Origin: Klebsiella michiganensis | Lineage (GTDB): Bacteria; Pseudomonadota; Gammaproteobacteria; Enterobacterales; Enterobacteriaceae | DNA length: 64,000 nt | Assembly: GCF_002925905.1 (NCBI RefSeq) | Contig: NZ_PRDB01000025.1 | Span: forward strand, 1-64,000 | Direction: 5' to 3' | Shown: piece after piece, positions 1 to 9,634 of the stretch | How positions within the stretch are numbered: the first letter of the stretch is position 1 | Layout: each line of letters starts with the position of its first letter | The notes under the pieces: model-generated | The model's database searches: none | What the model saw: the letters and a program-made list of their open reading frames with translations, nothing else | Told to the model about the DNA's origin: nothing | Program-made: the position numbers and the translations under genes

Positions 1-456
1 ATCGGCTTCGCCACCAACTGCGACGCGGCGCATATAACCCAACCGCAGCGAGAAACCATGCAGATATGCATGGAGCAGTCACTGAAAATAGCAGGCCTGA
101 GTGCTCTGGATATTGGCTATATTTCCGCTCACGGAACGGCGACCGATCGCGGTGATATTGCAGAAAGCCTGGCAACAGAGGCGATTTATGGTAACAACGT
201 CCCCTTCTCTTCCCTGAAAAGTTATTTTGGCCATACCCTGGGTGCCTGCGGTGCGCTGGAAGCCTGGATGAGCCTGCATATGATGCGCGAAGGCTGGTTT
301 GCGCCAACGTTGAACCTGCATCATCCGGATGCCAACTGCGGCGCACTGGATTACATCATGGGTGAAGCCCGCAAAATTGACTGTGAGTTTCTGCAAAGCA
401 ACAACTTTGCCTTTGGCGGCATTAACACCTCTATTATCATCCAGCGCTGGCCCTGA
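1..456 (+). CDS. 3-oxoacyl-ACP synthase, C-terminal part (gene starts before the window)
   Basis: The frame is open from base 1, so this is the 3' end of a longer gene. The visible 151 residues are the C-terminal half of a condensing enzyme. They contain the first active-site histidine in HGTATDRGD, the second in GHTLGACG, and the terminal glycine-rich NNFAFGGINTS motif. The active-site cysteine would lie upstream. Such enzymes do decarboxylative Claisen condensation on acyl carrier proteins. The stop is one base before the acpT start, so the two genes are translationally linked. In many enterobacteria an aryl-polyene (APE) pigment cluster ends next to acpT, so this is probably its last ketosynthase (ApeR-like). 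That pathway assignment is inferred from position; the family call is firm. Confidence 0.85.
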   Translation: MGFATNCDAAHITQPQRETMQICMEQSLKIAGLSALDIGYISAHGTATDRGDIAESLATEAIYGNNVPFSSLKSYFGHTLGACGALEAWMSLHMMREGWFAPTLNLHHPDANCGALDYIMGEARKIDCEFLQSNNFAFGGINTSIIIQRWP

Positions 457-457
457 A

Positions 458-1039
458 ATGTACCGGCTTTTTCTGGGAAACGTGTCGGCCTTAAGCGCAG
501 GCGATCTGCCGTCTGCATTGTTCTCCTGCGCGCCTCAGGGCGCCGGCCAAACTCGCTGGCTGGCCGGGCGTGCCCTGCTTTCCCACGCTGTTTCGCCACT
601 GCCGGAAATTATCTATAGCGAACAGGGCAAACCTGCTTTCTCGGCCGGTACGCCACTGTGGTTCAATCTGAGCCACAGCAACGACGATATCGCGTTACTG
701 CTGAGCGACGAAGGTGAAGTGGGTTGCGATATCGAAGTTGTACGCCAGCGCGATAACTGGCGCGCGTTGGTAAGCGCGGTTTTTAGCCCCGGCGAACAGG
801 CTGAGATCGAGGCTACCCCCCCGGAACGGCAGATAGCTGCCTTCTGGCGGATCTGGACACGCAAAGAAGCCATCATCAAGCAGTACGGCGGAAGCGCCTG
901 GCAAATGCGCAGTATCGACAGCACGCAGCCCTCCGCGCTGTCGGTGAGCCAGATTCAGATAGGATCGCTCAGCCTCGCGGTCTGCACGCCAACACCATTT
1001 CTTTTGACCACCGCGAACATCAGCCGGGTTCGCTCGTAA
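458..1039 (+). CDS. acpT: 4'-phosphopantetheinyl transferase AcpT
   Basis: This enzyme moves phosphopantetheine from CoA to the conserved serine of acyl carrier proteins, converting them to the holo form. The protein has 193 residues; E. coli AcpT has 195 and is closely similar from MYR onward. The Sfp/AcpS-type motifs are visible: GCDIEV holds the metal-binding Asp, and FWRIWTRKEAIIK the Glu/Lys of the second motif. A longer reading frame starts inside the ketosynthase, but the ATG at 458 gives the family N-terminus and follows the ketosynthase stop by one base. It probably serves the dedicated ACPs of the upstream polyene cluster. In E. coli acpT directly precedes nikA; here about 10 kb of arn, padC and repeats lies between. 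Confidence 0.93.
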   Translation: MYRLFLGNVSALSAGDLPSALFSCAPQGAGQTRWLAGRALLSHAVSPLPEIIYSEQGKPAFSAGTPLWFNLSHSNDDIALLLSDEGEVGCDIEVVRQRDNWRALVSAVFSPGEQAEIEATPPERQIAAFWRIWTRKEAIIKQYGGSAWQMRSIDSTQPSALSVSQIQIGSLSLAVCTPTPFLLTTANISRVRS

Positions 1040-1126
1040 AATCAAGCCCTGCGGGCAACCGGCACCAGACTGCACGCTCCCGTAGCGCGGTCAACACTGC
1101 ACCACCGGAAAGATTCAATGCCAATC

Positions 1127-1240
1127 ATCAGCCCCGCCACACTTCCCGGAGGCGATGCTGCGCATCTGTCCGGGCTACCGGCCAGCAGCCGGCTCAACTC
1201 CGCAGCCCGAGCGGCGCAGCGCCACCGGGAAGAAACAGTG
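1127..1240. repeat. REP/BIME-type palindromic repeat
   Basis: Two imperfect palindromes lie in the 213-bp gap between convergent acpT and arnF. The first reads cccggaggcgatgctgcgc, then a 'gtccgggctac' arm; the second is built around gcccgagcggcgcagcgcc. The same units recur near 10.5, 31.5 and 39.1 kb. The position between convergent 3' ends is typical for REP elements. Confidence 0.75.
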
Positions 1241-1252
1241 ATATTAGCCAGG

Positions 1253-1636
1253 CTAATTGAGCCGCTTCACCGGCCAGAAGATCGTCAGCACCCCGGCGAC
1301 AATCAGCAGCACGCCCAGCAGCGATTGCCAGTGGAAAGGTTCATGCCAGCCGGGGAGCCAGATGGCGGCGGCCCATACCAGGATGTAGCTCAGGCTCAGC
1401 AGCGCGTAGGCTTTCGCCAGCGGCAGTTGATGCAGAGCGAAGTACCAGCAGACCATCGACAGCAGGTAACCCATAAGCCCGAACGCCAGGCCAAACGTGC
1501 CCGCCCGCAGATGCAGCAGATGGTTGAGGAAGGTGAATATCTCCGTCAGCGGCGGGAGCTCGACCATCGCGCTGCGCAGCAGCAGCTGCGCGCCGCTCGC
1601 CAGGCCGACGCTGAATAACGCCCAGATTAAGCCCAT
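1253..1636 (-). CDS. arnF: ArnF, undecaprenyl-phosphate-Ara4N flippase subunit
   Basis: ArnF is an EmrE-like small membrane protein that, with ArnE, is thought to move undecaprenyl-phosphate-Ara4N across the inner membrane for ArnT. The 127-residue protein (E. coli 128) is mostly four hydrophobic helices. It keeps the block KAYALLSLSYILVW and ends GVLTIFWPVKRLN. The start MGLIWALF at 1636 overlaps the arnE stop as ATGA, which rules out the longer upstream reading. It is the last gene of arnBCADTEF. A repeat element lies just downstream and may stabilise the mRNA end. Confidence 0.92.
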   Translation of the reverse strand: MGLIWALFSVGLASGAQLLLRSAMVELPPLTEIFTFLNHLLHLRAGTFGLAFGLMGYLLSMVCWYFALHQLPLAKAYALLSLSYILVWAAAIWLPGWHEPFHWQSLLGVLLIVAGVLTIFWPVKRLN

Positions 1637-1974
1637 CAGATACGGCTCCCGAGAATAACGATCCCAACGACGATGAGTCCCACGCCAAGCCAGTGGCGAC
1701 GCGCGACCGGCTCGCGCCAGATCCCCCACGCCGCCAGCGTCACCCAGACGAAGTTCAGGCTCAGCATGGGATAGGCGATGCTGACCGGGATCGACTGCAG
1801 CACGCTAAGCCACAGCAGCATGCTGCAGCCGAGAGAGAGCAGCGCGAGCCCCAGCCAGCCAAGGATATGGTACCCGCGCCGCCCGGATTTGGACGGGCGG
1901 GTCGCCTGTTTCTGGCACAGCTGTCCGGCGCAGCTCAGCAGGCTGGCGAAAACCAGACAGATCCAGACGCTCAT
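1636..1974 (-). CDS. arnE: ArnE, undecaprenyl-phosphate-Ara4N flippase subunit
   Basis: This is a 112-residue, four-helix SMR-type membrane protein, the partner of ArnF in lipid-linked aminoarabinose translocation. Helix segments are visible at the N-terminus ([11 protein letters not shown]), centre ([17 protein letters not shown]) and C-terminus ([13 protein letters not shown]). The length matches the E. coli protein. The start overlaps the arnT stop by four bases and the stop overlaps the arnF start, so translation is coupled in the tail of the operon. Confidence 0.92.
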   Translation of the reverse strand: MSVWICLVFASLLSCAGQLCQKQATRPSKSGRRGYHILGWLGLALLSLGCSMLLWLSVLQSIPVSIAYPMLSLNFVWVTLAAWGIWREPVARRHWLGVGLIVVGIVILGSRI

Positions 1975-3626
1975 TGCGGCAGATACTGGATATACACCAC
2001 GCGCCCAAGCTCGTAGGAGCTATCCGGTTTCGGTAGCGCTAAATCAGCCATACTTTCTCCTTTATCCATCAGCAGAACCAGCGAGACGGGGCCCTGTTGG
2101 CGGTGCGTCGCTAGCCAGTCAGCAAAATGGGCTTGATCGACAAACTGGTGCTGCGCGTCCGGCCAGGAGAGACCGTACTTCAGCTCGCCCTGCTTGTCGA
2201 ACAGAATGATATCGCTGCGCTTGAGCTCCCACGACAGCCCGCCGGCGATACCGACGTTATTGGTCAACACGTAGCGGCTCGGGGTCAGCGATTCGCTGAC
2301 GATATCCACCAGGAACTGCGGCTGCTTGCTGTCGATCACCCGATCCGGGATAGCGAAGCCCACCAGCAGCGCCAGCCCGAGCGGGCAGCAGGCGGCGAGG
2401 GTCCAGCGGCGGCCGTTGTCCTTCATCGCCAGCCAGCCCATCAGCGCCCAGCAGCCAAATATCAGCGCCGCCAGCAGGCACTTATAGAGCTCAATATGGC
2501 TCCATACCGGCTTGTGCATAAAGCCCCACGGCGAAACCACCAGCACGGCGACCAGGCCAATCAGGCCAAAGGCCAGGTTGATCGCGCCGTTAATTTTCAG
2601 CGCCTTCGCCCCCGCCTTCGCCGCGTCCAGCGCGTAGCGCGCCATCAGAATCGACAGGGGAGCAAAACAGGGCAGGATATAGGTTGGGAGTTTACCCTTA
2701 GCAATGCTGAAGAACAGGAACGGCATCGCCACCCATCCGAGCAAATAGAGCGCACCGCGCGACTCATCGCGTTCGGTCCAGCCGCGCTTGAGCGCACCCG
2801 GCAGCAGCGCCAGCCACGGCAGGCTGCCGGCAATCAGGAACGGAATGTAGTACCAGAACGGCGCTTTATGCTGGGCATCTTTTTCCGCGAAACGCTGGAT
2901 ATGCTCCACCCAGAAGAAGTAGCGCCAGAAGTCCGGCTCGCGTTTGGCGATGGCAAGACCCCACGGCAGCACCACCAGCGCGCAGACGCCCACCGCCAGC
3001 CAGCCGTAAGTCAACACTTCGCGCCAGCGCTTACGCGCAATCACCCACGGTAGTACCCCGACCACCGGCACCGCCAGCGCGAGGAAGCCTTTGGTCATCA
3101 CCCCCATCCCGCAGGCCACGCCGAGTAAAACATAGCCGAGAATTTTGCCGCCGTGGCTTTGGGCCTGCGCCGCGCCCCAGAAGCTGCACATCGCCAGCGC
3201 CATCCACATGGTGATCATCGGGTCGAGCACCGCGTAGGTGCCGATACCGTAGACCAGCAGCGCGGTCAGGAAGATCGCCGGTGACAGGATCGCGACGCGT
3301 TTATCGCGGAAAAGACGCCATGCCAGCCAGGCGACCAGCAGAGCGGTGACGGTAATGGAAAACACCACCCCAAAGCGGACGGCAAAATTATTGTGGCCGA
3401 ATAGCCACTGGCCGATGCTGTTGATCCAGTAGCCGGCAATGGGCTTTTCAAAGTAGCGCAGCCCGAGGAAATGCGGCACCACCCAGTCGCCGGTCGCCAG
3501 CATTTCGCGGCTGATCTCCGCGTAGCGGGTTTCATCAGGCTGCCAGAGCAGGCGGAAGTTAAGCGGCAGTAAATAGTAGAGGACAAAAAGGGCGACCAGA
3601 GAGGCGCCGTAGCGAATGCTTTTCAT
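1971..3626 (-). CDS. arnT: ArnT, lipid A aminoarabinosyltransferase
   Basis: ArnT transfers 4-amino-4-deoxy-L-arabinose from undecaprenyl phosphate to lipid A phosphates on the periplasmic face, lowering net charge and polymyxin binding. The protein has 551 residues, matching the family. The first periplasmic loop carries the GT83/PMT-type acidic motif [10 protein letters not shown]. About twelve hydrophobic segments follow, then a soluble C-terminal domain. The ATG at 3626 overlaps the arnD stop as ATGA. A TTG one codon upstream is possible but less likely. Function depends on the upstream cytoplasmic enzymes arnB, arnA, arnC and arnD. Confidence 0.96.
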   Translation of the reverse strand: MKSIRYGASLVALFVLYYLLPLNFRLLWQPDETRYAEISREMLATGDWVVPHFLGLRYFEKPIAGYWINSIGQWLFGHNNFAVRFGVVFSITVTALLVAWLAWRLFRDKRVAILSPAIFLTALLVYGIGTYAVLDPMITMWMALAMCSFWGAAQAQSHGGKILGYVLLGVACGMGVMTKGFLALAVPVVGVLPWVIARKRWREVLTYGWLAVGVCALVVLPWGLAIAKREPDFWRYFFWVEHIQRFAEKDAQHKAPFWYYIPFLIAGSLPWLALLPGALKRGWTERDESRGALYLLGWVAMPFLFFSIAKGKLPTYILPCFAPLSILMARYALDAAKAGAKALKINGAINLAFGLIGLVAVLVVSPWGFMHKPVWSHIELYKCLLAALIFGCWALMGWLAMKDNGRRWTLAACCPLGLALLVGFAIPDRVIDSKQPQFLVDIVSESLTPSRYVLTNNVGIAGGLSWELKRSDIILFDKQGELKYGLSWPDAQHQFVDQAHFADWLATHRQQGPVSLVLLMDKGESMADLALPKPDSSYELGRVVYIQYLPQ

Positions 3627-4528
3627 CAAACACCCGAATTGAGTAATTGTTCACGTCCAAGCCAGCCTTCCCGGCCGGCCAGTTCACCACGAACCACTTT
3701 ACCTCGCGGCAGCACGCTAAAATCGGCGGGCAGCAGCTGGCTTAGCGGGCAAAACCGGATCTCTTCCTGTGCGGCCATGGTCAGCAGTTCATCAAACTGC
3801 TCCGCGAAGGCGATGCCTTCCACTTCGGCATGGATGGTATAGACCGGCATCCCCGCGTCGCGATGGATGCAGTCCAGCAGATAGCGGTTGAAGCCCGCAC
3901 TATCCACCGCGTTGCCCACCACTTCATCCCAGGTCGGTAAGGTTACCGGGATCTGCACGGTTCCCGGCGCGCCGTTCCCCAGCTGCGGCAGAAAAGGCCC
4001 GGTCCCCCGGCAGTCGCTGTTATAAAGGAAATCGAAAGCCTCTTTGGCTTTGATCACCCGCTGATCGGCACGCCAGCCGGCAACGGCGGAACAGGTTACC
4101 GGGCGACCGATAATCCGCTCCAGCTCCAGCAGCCCGCGTTCAACCTCCAGCGTCAGCCTTTCCTGCGGCCAGACGCCGCTCCACGCCTGCCAGCTATAGT
4201 GATCCCAGGCGTGCAGGCCGACTTCATGCTCCTGCGCGGCGGCGCGGATAACGTCCTCATTCCCGGCGCCGATCCTGCGCCCTGGCCAGGCGGTACCGGC
4301 CAGCAGGATATCCCAGCCGTACAGCGACGCGGCCTTTGAGCGCAGCATCTTCCACAGAAACTTCGGTTTTATCAGGCGCCAGATATGGCGCCCCATGTTG
4401 TCCGGCCCGACGCTGAAAAAGAAGCTTGCCTGAATCCCGTGCTGGCTCAGCAGAGCCAGCAGCCGCGGGACCCCGTCCCGCGTGCCGCGAAAGGTATCGA
4501 CATCTATGCGTAAGCCGACCTGTTTCAT
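3626..4528 (-). CDS. arnD: ArnD, undecaprenyl-phosphate-Ara4FN deformylase
   Basis: ArnD removes the formyl group from undecaprenyl-phospho-4-formamido-L-arabinose, making the carrier step irreversible before flipping. The 300-residue protein is a NodB-type polysaccharide deacetylase. The metal and base motif [13 protein letters not shown] is at residues 7-19, and [10 protein letters not shown] carries the second metal histidines near residue 105. The length matches E. coli ArnD. The start overlaps the arnA stop by four bases and the stop overlaps arnT. Confidence 0.95.
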   Translation of the reverse strand: MKQVGLRIDVDTFRGTRDGVPRLLALLSQHGIQASFFFSVGPDNMGRHIWRLIKPKFLWKMLRSKAASLYGWDILLAGTAWPGRRIGAGNEDVIRAAAQEHEVGLHAWDHYSWQAWSGVWPQERLTLEVERGLLELERIIGRPVTCSAVAGWRADQRVIKAKEAFDFLYNSDCRGTGPFLPQLGNGAPGTVQIPVTLPTWDEVVGNAVDSAGFNRYLLDCIHRDAGMPVYTIHAEVEGIAFAEQFDELLTMAAQEEIRFCPLSQLLPADFSVLPRGKVVRGELAGREGWLGREQLLNSGV

Positions 4529-6510
4529 GATTTTCCGCTGTCCGTCAGCTCAACCGTGCGCAGGAAGAAGTCCAGGGTGTGTTCCACGGTCTCTTCCATT
4601 TCCACCGTTGGCACCCAGTTCAGGCAGCGCTTCGCGTTGCGAATGCTCGGCTTACGATGTTCGACGTCCTGGTAGCCTTTACCGTAGTAATCGCTGCTTT
4701 CCACTTCGCGGAACCCGGCAAACGGCGGGAAGCGGTCGCGCAGCGGATGGCGTTCAAAGCAGGCCAGCAGCATTTCCGCCAGCTCTTTGATACTCGCTTC
4801 GTTATCCGGGTTGCCGATGTTGATGATCTGCCCGTCGCAGCGGCCGTCTTTGTTCTCAATGATGCGGAACAGCGCTTCGATACCGTCGCTGATATCGGTA
4901 AAACAGCGTTTCTGCTTACCGCCCTCAATCAGCTTGATCGGCGAACCTTCAACCAGGTTCAGGATCAGCTGGGTGATGGCGCGAGAGCTACCGATGCGCG
5001 CGGCGTTGAGGTTATCGAGGCGCGGCCCCATCCAGTTAAACGGACGGAACAGGGTAAACTTCAGGCCGTTCTTATCGCCGTAGGCCCAGATCACGCGGTC
5101 CAGCAGCTGCTTGGAGACCGAGTAGATCCAGCGCTGTTTGTTAATCGGCCCGACCACCAGATTGGAGGTATCTTCATCGAAGTTATTGTCGGTGCACATG
5201 CCGTACACTTCCGAGGTCGACGGGAAGATGATGCGCTTATCGTATTTCACGCAGTCGCGGATAATCTTCAGGTTCTCTTCGAAATCCAGCTCAAACACGC
5301 GCAGCGGGTTGCGGGTATATTCGATTGGCGTGGCAATCGCCACCAGCGGCAGGACCACGTCGCACTTCTTAATGTGGTACTCGATCCACTCGGAGTGGAT
5401 GCTGATATCGCCTTCAACGAAGTGGAAGCGCGGGTTGTCGAGGAAGCGGCTGATAGCGTCGGAGCCAATGTCCAGGCCGTAAATCTCGTAGTTGTCGTCC
5501 TGCAGCAGACGCTCGGTCAGGTGGTTGCCGATAAAGCCGTTCACCCCGAGGATCAGCACGCGGGTACGGCGCTTAATCGCCACCACCGGTTTGCTGCTCA
5601 GCACCGCGCCGGCAACCAGGCCAAGCGCCTGCGCCAGCTGCGTACCCTGCATATAAACGCCGCGCTCGGTCTGCCCGGTAACGATTTCTAACGCCCCTTC
5701 CTGGCAGGCGACCACCAGCGGCGCAACGGAGATCACCGTCCCCGCTTTGGCGGCGGCCAGATCGTGGCGCACGCGGGATTTCCAGACGATAAACTTGTTC
5801 GCGCCGGCGTAGCCGAACGCGCCCGGCCACGGATCGGAGACCGCACGGACGAGGTTGTGCAGCGTCTGGGCCGAGCGTTCCCAGTTGAGGCGACCGTCTT
5901 CCGGCGTACGGCGACCGACGTAAGTCGCCTGGCTTTCATCCTGGGCGCGCTCTTCGGTTTTGCCGTCGCGGATGGCGGGCAGCGCCTGAGCCAAAAGTTC
6001 CGACGCCGCGGAACAGAGCTTACGGTGCAGCGCCAGCGCCGCGTCATCCGCGCCGATCGCGACGCTTTTCTGCGCCACGATATTGCCGGCATCGGCGCGG
6101 TTAACCATACGGTGCAGCGTCACGCCGGTTTCGCTTTCGCCGTTCACCAGCACCCAGTTCAGCGGCGCGCGGCCGCGGTATTTTGGCAGCAGTGAACCAT
6201 GCAGGTTAAAAGCCCCCTGCGGCGCAATATTCAAAATGTCATCGCACAGCAGGTTGCGGTAGTAGAACGAGAACAGCACGTCCGGTTTAATCTCACGGAT
6301 ACGTTCGATCCACAGCGGATGATTCACATCTTCCGGCGCCCATACCGGGATGCCTTGCTCAGCGGCAATACGCGCCACGGAGCCAAAAAAATGGTTTTCG
6401 CCAGGGTTATCCGGATGGGTAAAAATAGCGGCGATGTCATAACCGGCATCCAGCAGAGACTGAATACCTGCACAACCCATATCGTGATAAGCGAAGACTA
6501 CGGCTTTCAT
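4525..6510 (-). CDS. arnA: ArnA, bifunctional UDP-Ara4N formyltransferase / UDP-glucuronate decarboxylase
   Basis: This is the two-domain cytoplasmic enzyme that makes and formylates the aminoarabinose precursor. Residues 1-300 are the formyltransferase, with the catalytic Asn-His stretch [12 protein letters not shown] and the aspartate in NRADAGN. Residues from about 315 are an SDR-type dehydrogenase/decarboxylase, with the dinucleotide motif [17 protein letters not shown], and the YSVSK active-site pair. The total of 661 residues equals the usual length, so both activities should be present. It overlaps arnD by four bases and arnC by four bases. Confidence 0.96.
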   Translation of the reverse strand: MKAVVFAYHDMGCAGIQSLLDAGYDIAAIFTHPDNPGENHFFGSVARIAAEQGIPVWAPEDVNHPLWIERIREIKPDVLFSFYYRNLLCDDILNIAPQGAFNLHGSLLPKYRGRAPLNWVLVNGESETGVTLHRMVNRADAGNIVAQKSVAIGADDAALALHRKLCSAASELLAQALPAIRDGKTEERAQDESQATYVGRRTPEDGRLNWERSAQTLHNLVRAVSDPWPGAFGYAGANKFIVWKSRVRHDLAAAKAGTVISVAPLVVACQEGALEIVTGQTERGVYMQGTQLAQALGLVAGAVLSSKPVVAIKRRTRVLILGVNGFIGNHLTERLLQDDNYEIYGLDIGSDAISRFLDNPRFHFVEGDISIHSEWIEYHIKKCDVVLPLVAIATPIEYTRNPLRVFELDFEENLKIIRDCVKYDKRIIFPSTSEVYGMCTDNNFDEDTSNLVVGPINKQRWIYSVSKQLLDRVIWAYGDKNGLKFTLFRPFNWMGPRLDNLNAARIGSSRAITQLILNLVEGSPIKLIEGGKQKRCFTDISDGIEALFRIIENKDGRCDGQIINIGNPDNEASIKELAEMLLACFERHPLRDRFPPFAGFREVESSDYYGKGYQDVEHRKPSIRNAKRCLNWVPTVEMEETVEHTLDFFLRTVELTDSGKS

Positions 6511-7490
6511 GAACGATCTTCCTCTTGAGATGCCGTTTCCGGCTGGCGAACAACACGTTGAATAAAGTAGCGGGGGCGGGCGCGGACATCGTTATAGATG
6601 CGGCCGATATACTCCCCGAGCAGGCCCATCCCGACGAACTGGGCGCCGATAAACATAAACAGCACCGCGAACAGCATGAACACCCCTTCCGCCGCCCACT
6701 GGGGACCAAACACCAGACGCAGCACCACCAGCATCAGGCCGAAGGCGAAGCCCAGCAGAGCGATGACGCTGCCGAACAGGCTCAGCAGGCGCAGCGGCGT
6801 GGTGGTCAGGCAGGTCACCAGGTCGTACATCAGGTTAATCAGGCGCATAAAGCTGTATTTGGAATCGCCGAATTCGCGCTCGGCGTGCATCACCGGGATC
6901 TCAACCGCCCGGCGGGCAAAAGTGTTCGCCAGAATCGGGATAAACGTACTGCGCTCATGGCAGTTGAGCATCGCGTCGATGATATGGCGGCGATAGGCGC
7001 GCAGCATGCAGCCATAGTCGCCCATCGCTTTACCGGTGGTGCGCTGGATCAGGCGGTTGATCATCTTCGAGGCGCTTTTACGGAAGAAGGTGTCCTGGCG
7101 GTTCTGGCGCACGGTACCGACCACGTCGTAGCCCTCATCGGCCTTCTCAACCAGGCGCGGGATCTCTTCCGGCGGGTTTTGCAGGTCGGCATCAAGGGTA
7201 ATGATCAGGTCACCGGTAACGTGGCTGAAGCCCGCCATAATCGCCGAGTGCTGGCCATAGTTGCGGTTCAACAGGACCGCCACCACGTGGCTGCCTTCGG
7301 CCTCGGCGGCTTCGGTGAGCATTCGCGCCGAGTCATCGCTGCTGCCGTCGTCGACCAGCAGAATTTCATATTGCCGTCCGAGCGTCGCGCAGGCGGTGTC
7401 GGTGCGGCGGATAAGCTCCGGCAGGCTCTCCTGTTCGTTATACACAGGAATAACGACCGAGACCTTTTTCACGGGAGGATAGCTAAACAT
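6507..7490 (-). CDS. arnC: ArnC, undecaprenyl-phosphate Ara4FN transferase
   Basis: ArnC transfers formylated aminoarabinose from UDP to undecaprenyl phosphate at the cytoplasmic membrane face. It is a 327-residue GT2 glycosyltransferase: [14 protein letters not shown] opens the domain, DDGSSDD binds nucleotide, and DADLQNPP is the DXD-like metal site. Two C-terminal membrane helices follow ([17 protein letters not shown] and [17 protein letters not shown]). The start at 7490 (MFSYPPVKK) matches the E. coli N-terminus and lies one base after the arnB stop. A longer reading into arnB is rejected. Confidence 0.95.
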   Translation of the reverse strand: MFSYPPVKKVSVVIPVYNEQESLPELIRRTDTACATLGRQYEILLVDDGSSDDSARMLTEAAEAEGSHVVAVLLNRNYGQHSAIMAGFSHVTGDLIITLDADLQNPPEEIPRLVEKADEGYDVVGTVRQNRQDTFFRKSASKMINRLIQRTTGKAMGDYGCMLRAYRRHIIDAMLNCHERSTFIPILANTFARRAVEIPVMHAEREFGDSKYSFMRLINLMYDLVTCLTTTPLRLLSLFGSVIALLGFAFGLMLVVLRLVFGPQWAAEGVFMLFAVLFMFIGAQFVGMGLLGEYIGRIYNDVRARPRYFIQRVVRQPETASQEEDRS

Positions 7491-7491
7491 A

Positions 7492-8631
7492 TCAACGTCC
7501 TGACAGCTGGTGCAGTGCGGAAATGACCCGAGTGACATCGTCATCGGTCATATCCGGGAACAACGGAATGGAACAAATGCGCGCGCTGTTCCATTCCGTA
7601 TGCGGCAATGAAACTTCAGGGAAACGCTCGCGGTAATACTTTTGCGTATGGGCCGCGCGGAAGTGCAGGCCGGTGCCAATGCCCATGACCTTCAGTCTTT
7701 CCATCAGCGCATCGCGGTTGATGCCGCAGGCGGCTTCGTCAACGCGGATAATAAACAGGTGCCAGGCGTGCTGATGCTCCCACGACGGCGCCACCAGCGG
7801 CCTGAAGGGCGTATCCGCCAGCTCGCGCAGATAGCGTTGCGCAATGGCGGCGCGGCGCTGATTGGCGTGGGCGAGCTTATCCAGCTGCACCAGCGCCAGC
7901 GCGGCGTTGATATCCGCGAGATTGTATTTAAAGCCCGGCGAAATCACCTCCGCCTGCGGGGCGCGGCCCAGGGTCTGGCGGTCATAAGCGTCAACGCCGA
8001 GGCCGTGGAACTTCAGGCTGCGAATGCGCGCGGCCAGTTCGTCATCGTCGGTCACCACCAGCCCGCCTTCGGCGCAGGTCATATTCTTGATCGCATGGAA
8101 TGAGAAAATGGCGGTACCGCGCCAACCGACGTGGCGGCCTTTGTAGTACGTCCCCGCCGCGTGGGCGGCATCTTCAATCACCGGAATAGCGTGACGCTCG
8201 CCAATCGCGCGAATGGCGTCAATATCCGCCGGTGCGCCAGCATAGTGCACAGGGATAATGGCTTTGGTTCGCGGGGTGATTGCCGCTTCAACCGCTTCGG
8301 GGGTAATCATCAGGTTATCGGGATCGACATCGATCATCACCGGGGTCGCGCCGAGCAGGCAGATCATGTTCAGCGTGGAGACCCAGGTCTGGGAAGGGGT
8401 GATCACTTCATCGCCCGCACCGATACCCAGCCCCATCAGCGTGACGTGCATGCCGCCGGTCGCCGAACTGACGGCGATGGCGTGACGGTTGCCGGTTAAC
8501 GTGCAGAACGCCTCTTCCAGCGCCTGATTTTTCGGTCCAGTGGTGATCCAGCCCGATTGCAAAACTTCACGCAGCGCAGCCAGCTCTGCGTCGCCCATCG
8601 ACGGGCGCGAAAACGGCAAAAAATCGCTCAT
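7492..8631 (-). CDS. arnB: ArnB, UDP-4-keto-pentose aminotransferase
   Basis: This is the first gene of the operon. The PLP enzyme uses glutamate to aminate UDP-4-keto-arabinose, giving UDP-Ara4N. The 379-residue protein belongs to the DegT/DnrJ/EryC1 family. The PLP lysine is in [15 protein letters not shown] and the cofactor aspartate in [13 protein letters not shown]. Two ATGs stand in tandem at 8634 and 8631; an AGGA lies two or five bases away, so 8631 ([10 protein letters not shown]) is preferred. The leader upstream is AT-rich and contains a PmrA-box-like site. Confidence 0.95.
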   Translation of the reverse strand: MSDFLPFSRPSMGDAELAALREVLQSGWITTGPKNQALEEAFCTLTGNRHAIAVSSATGGMHVTLMGLGIGAGDEVITPSQTWVSTLNMICLLGATPVMIDVDPDNLMITPEAVEAAITPRTKAIIPVHYAGAPADIDAIRAIGERHAIPVIEDAAHAAGTYYKGRHVGWRGTAIFSFHAIKNMTCAEGGLVVTDDDELAARIRSLKFHGLGVDAYDRQTLGRAPQAEVISPGFKYNLADINAALALVQLDKLAHANQRRAAIAQRYLRELADTPFRPLVAPSWEHQHAWHLFIIRVDEAACGINRDALMERLKVMGIGTGLHFRAAHTQKYYRERFPEVSLPHTEWNSARICSIPLFPDMTDDDVTRVISALHQLSGR

Positions 8632-9030
8632 CATGTTCCTGTTCTGTGAATGACCCGCGAAAAACCGGGTCGATAAGAAATATCCTGCACCTGCTGACCT
8701 AAACAAAATGAAAATGAAAGCGAAATCAGCCCGATGGCGCATTTCATTATTTTGTATTCAGATGTTATTAAATTTAGTCAGATTTGCTTAGGATAATATT
8801 AAGAAATTAATATTAATTAGATATGCATGATGATTTTGTTAAAAATCATTGAGATAGAGTGGGATTTATCGCAGAAAAAGGCGCTATAGCGTTCCCGCCG
8901 GACGGAGAAATAGTGGGAACGCATTGGCGAAAAGTAAACGGATGCTCAACCAGATACCAATAAGCTATCTTTAAACATCGTTCAGCAAATATAAAAAATC
9001 CAGTCGAATCACGAAACTATTTCAAAATGA
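8632..9030. other. AT-rich arn promoter region and padC 3' flank
   Basis: No gene is visible. The part near arnB (8700-8870) is strikingly AT-rich for this window and carries the PmrA-like box described separately. An 8-bp perfect inverted repeat, GCGTTCCC / GGGAACGC (8889-8896 and 8915-8922), and the palindrome CGCTATAGCG stand between arnB and the padC end. They may form the end of the padC transcript, though no clear U-tract follows. Confidence 0.5.
8787..8803 (-). promoter_or_regulatory. PmrA-box-like site upstream of arnB
   Basis: On the minus strand the sequence reads CTTAAT-N5-CCTAAG. PmrA recognises YTTAAK-N5-YTTAAK, so 11 of 12 positions fit. It lies about 155 bp before the arnB start with AT-rich sequence downstream suitable for a -10 element. 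PmrAB control of arn is established in relatives; the site here is inferred from the match. Confidence 0.55.
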
Positions 9031-9534
9031 TTACAGGTTGGCAGGAAAGTTGTCAGGTAATTCGTTAGCCGGGCAATTAATCACTTCGTCATTATCCGCA
9101 CCGCAATCGCGCACAAAAGTGATGGTGGCAAACTCATCAATCACTTCTGTCGGATAAGCCGGACCGGCTTCACGATAAGAGACCATCAGCGGAATATGAT
9201 CGTTCTGGAAGCAGACGGTTTTCTCCGGGTTATTCATTACCCAGCGCGGGAAAAAGATGGTGCCGTGAAACAGTTTATCGCCGAGGTTAACGATCAGGCT
9301 CACGTCGGTACCGGTCGGTTCGGTCCAGGAAATTTTGTAAATGCTTTCGCCGACGCGAACGATGTAAGCCTGCTGATCTTTCACCCAACGATTCGCGACG
9401 ATACCGCTGTGAATACGATAATCCAGGGTGGTGCCGTTTTTAACGTAAATTTCGTAGTTCCAGCCATTATCGTAGGTATAAACCAGATGTTTGCCGATAA
9501 AACCGCTCAGGTCATGTTTATCGAATGTGCTCAT
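9031..9534 (-). CDS. padC: Phenolic acid decarboxylase
   Basis: This cytoplasmic enzyme removes CO2 from p-coumaric, ferulic and caffeic acids to give vinylphenols, a detoxification step for plant-derived acids. The 167-residue protein has the signature blocks FDKHDLSGFIGKHLVYTYD, YEIYVKN, RIHSGIV, YKISWTEPTGTDVSL and CFQNDHIPL of the lipocalin-like PadC fold. The conserved Tyr/Arg/Glu active-site region is included. The ATG at 9534 follows AGGAGAAC; an upstream in-frame ATG at 9564 would add ten unconserved residues. A LysR gene starts 100 bp away in the opposite direction and is the likely regulator. Confidence 0.93.
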   Translation of the reverse strand: MSTFDKHDLSGFIGKHLVYTYDNGWNYEIYVKNGTTLDYRIHSGIVANRWVKDQQAYIVRVGESIYKISWTEPTGTDVSLIVNLGDKLFHGTIFFPRWVMNNPEKTVCFQNDHIPLMVSYREAGPAYPTEVIDEFATITFVRDCGADNDEVINCPANELPDNFPANL

Positions 9535-9634
9535 AATCTGTTCTCCTCTGTTTGTTGAGAACAAGCATACTGCTTTAAAAAATCGATGAATAACGCTATG
9601 TTTGGATTAAACTCATTCACTTTTTAGATGGATT

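Noticed and set aside
2127-3053. A 308-codon plus-strand frame opposite arnT
   Set aside because: It is antisense to a well-conserved gene, with low-complexity Gln/Arg/Ala-rich translation typical of high-GC shadow frames.
8889-8922. Perfect inverted repeat as padC terminator
   Set aside because: The stem is real but no U-run follows on the minus strand, so it is only mentioned as a possible 3' structure.
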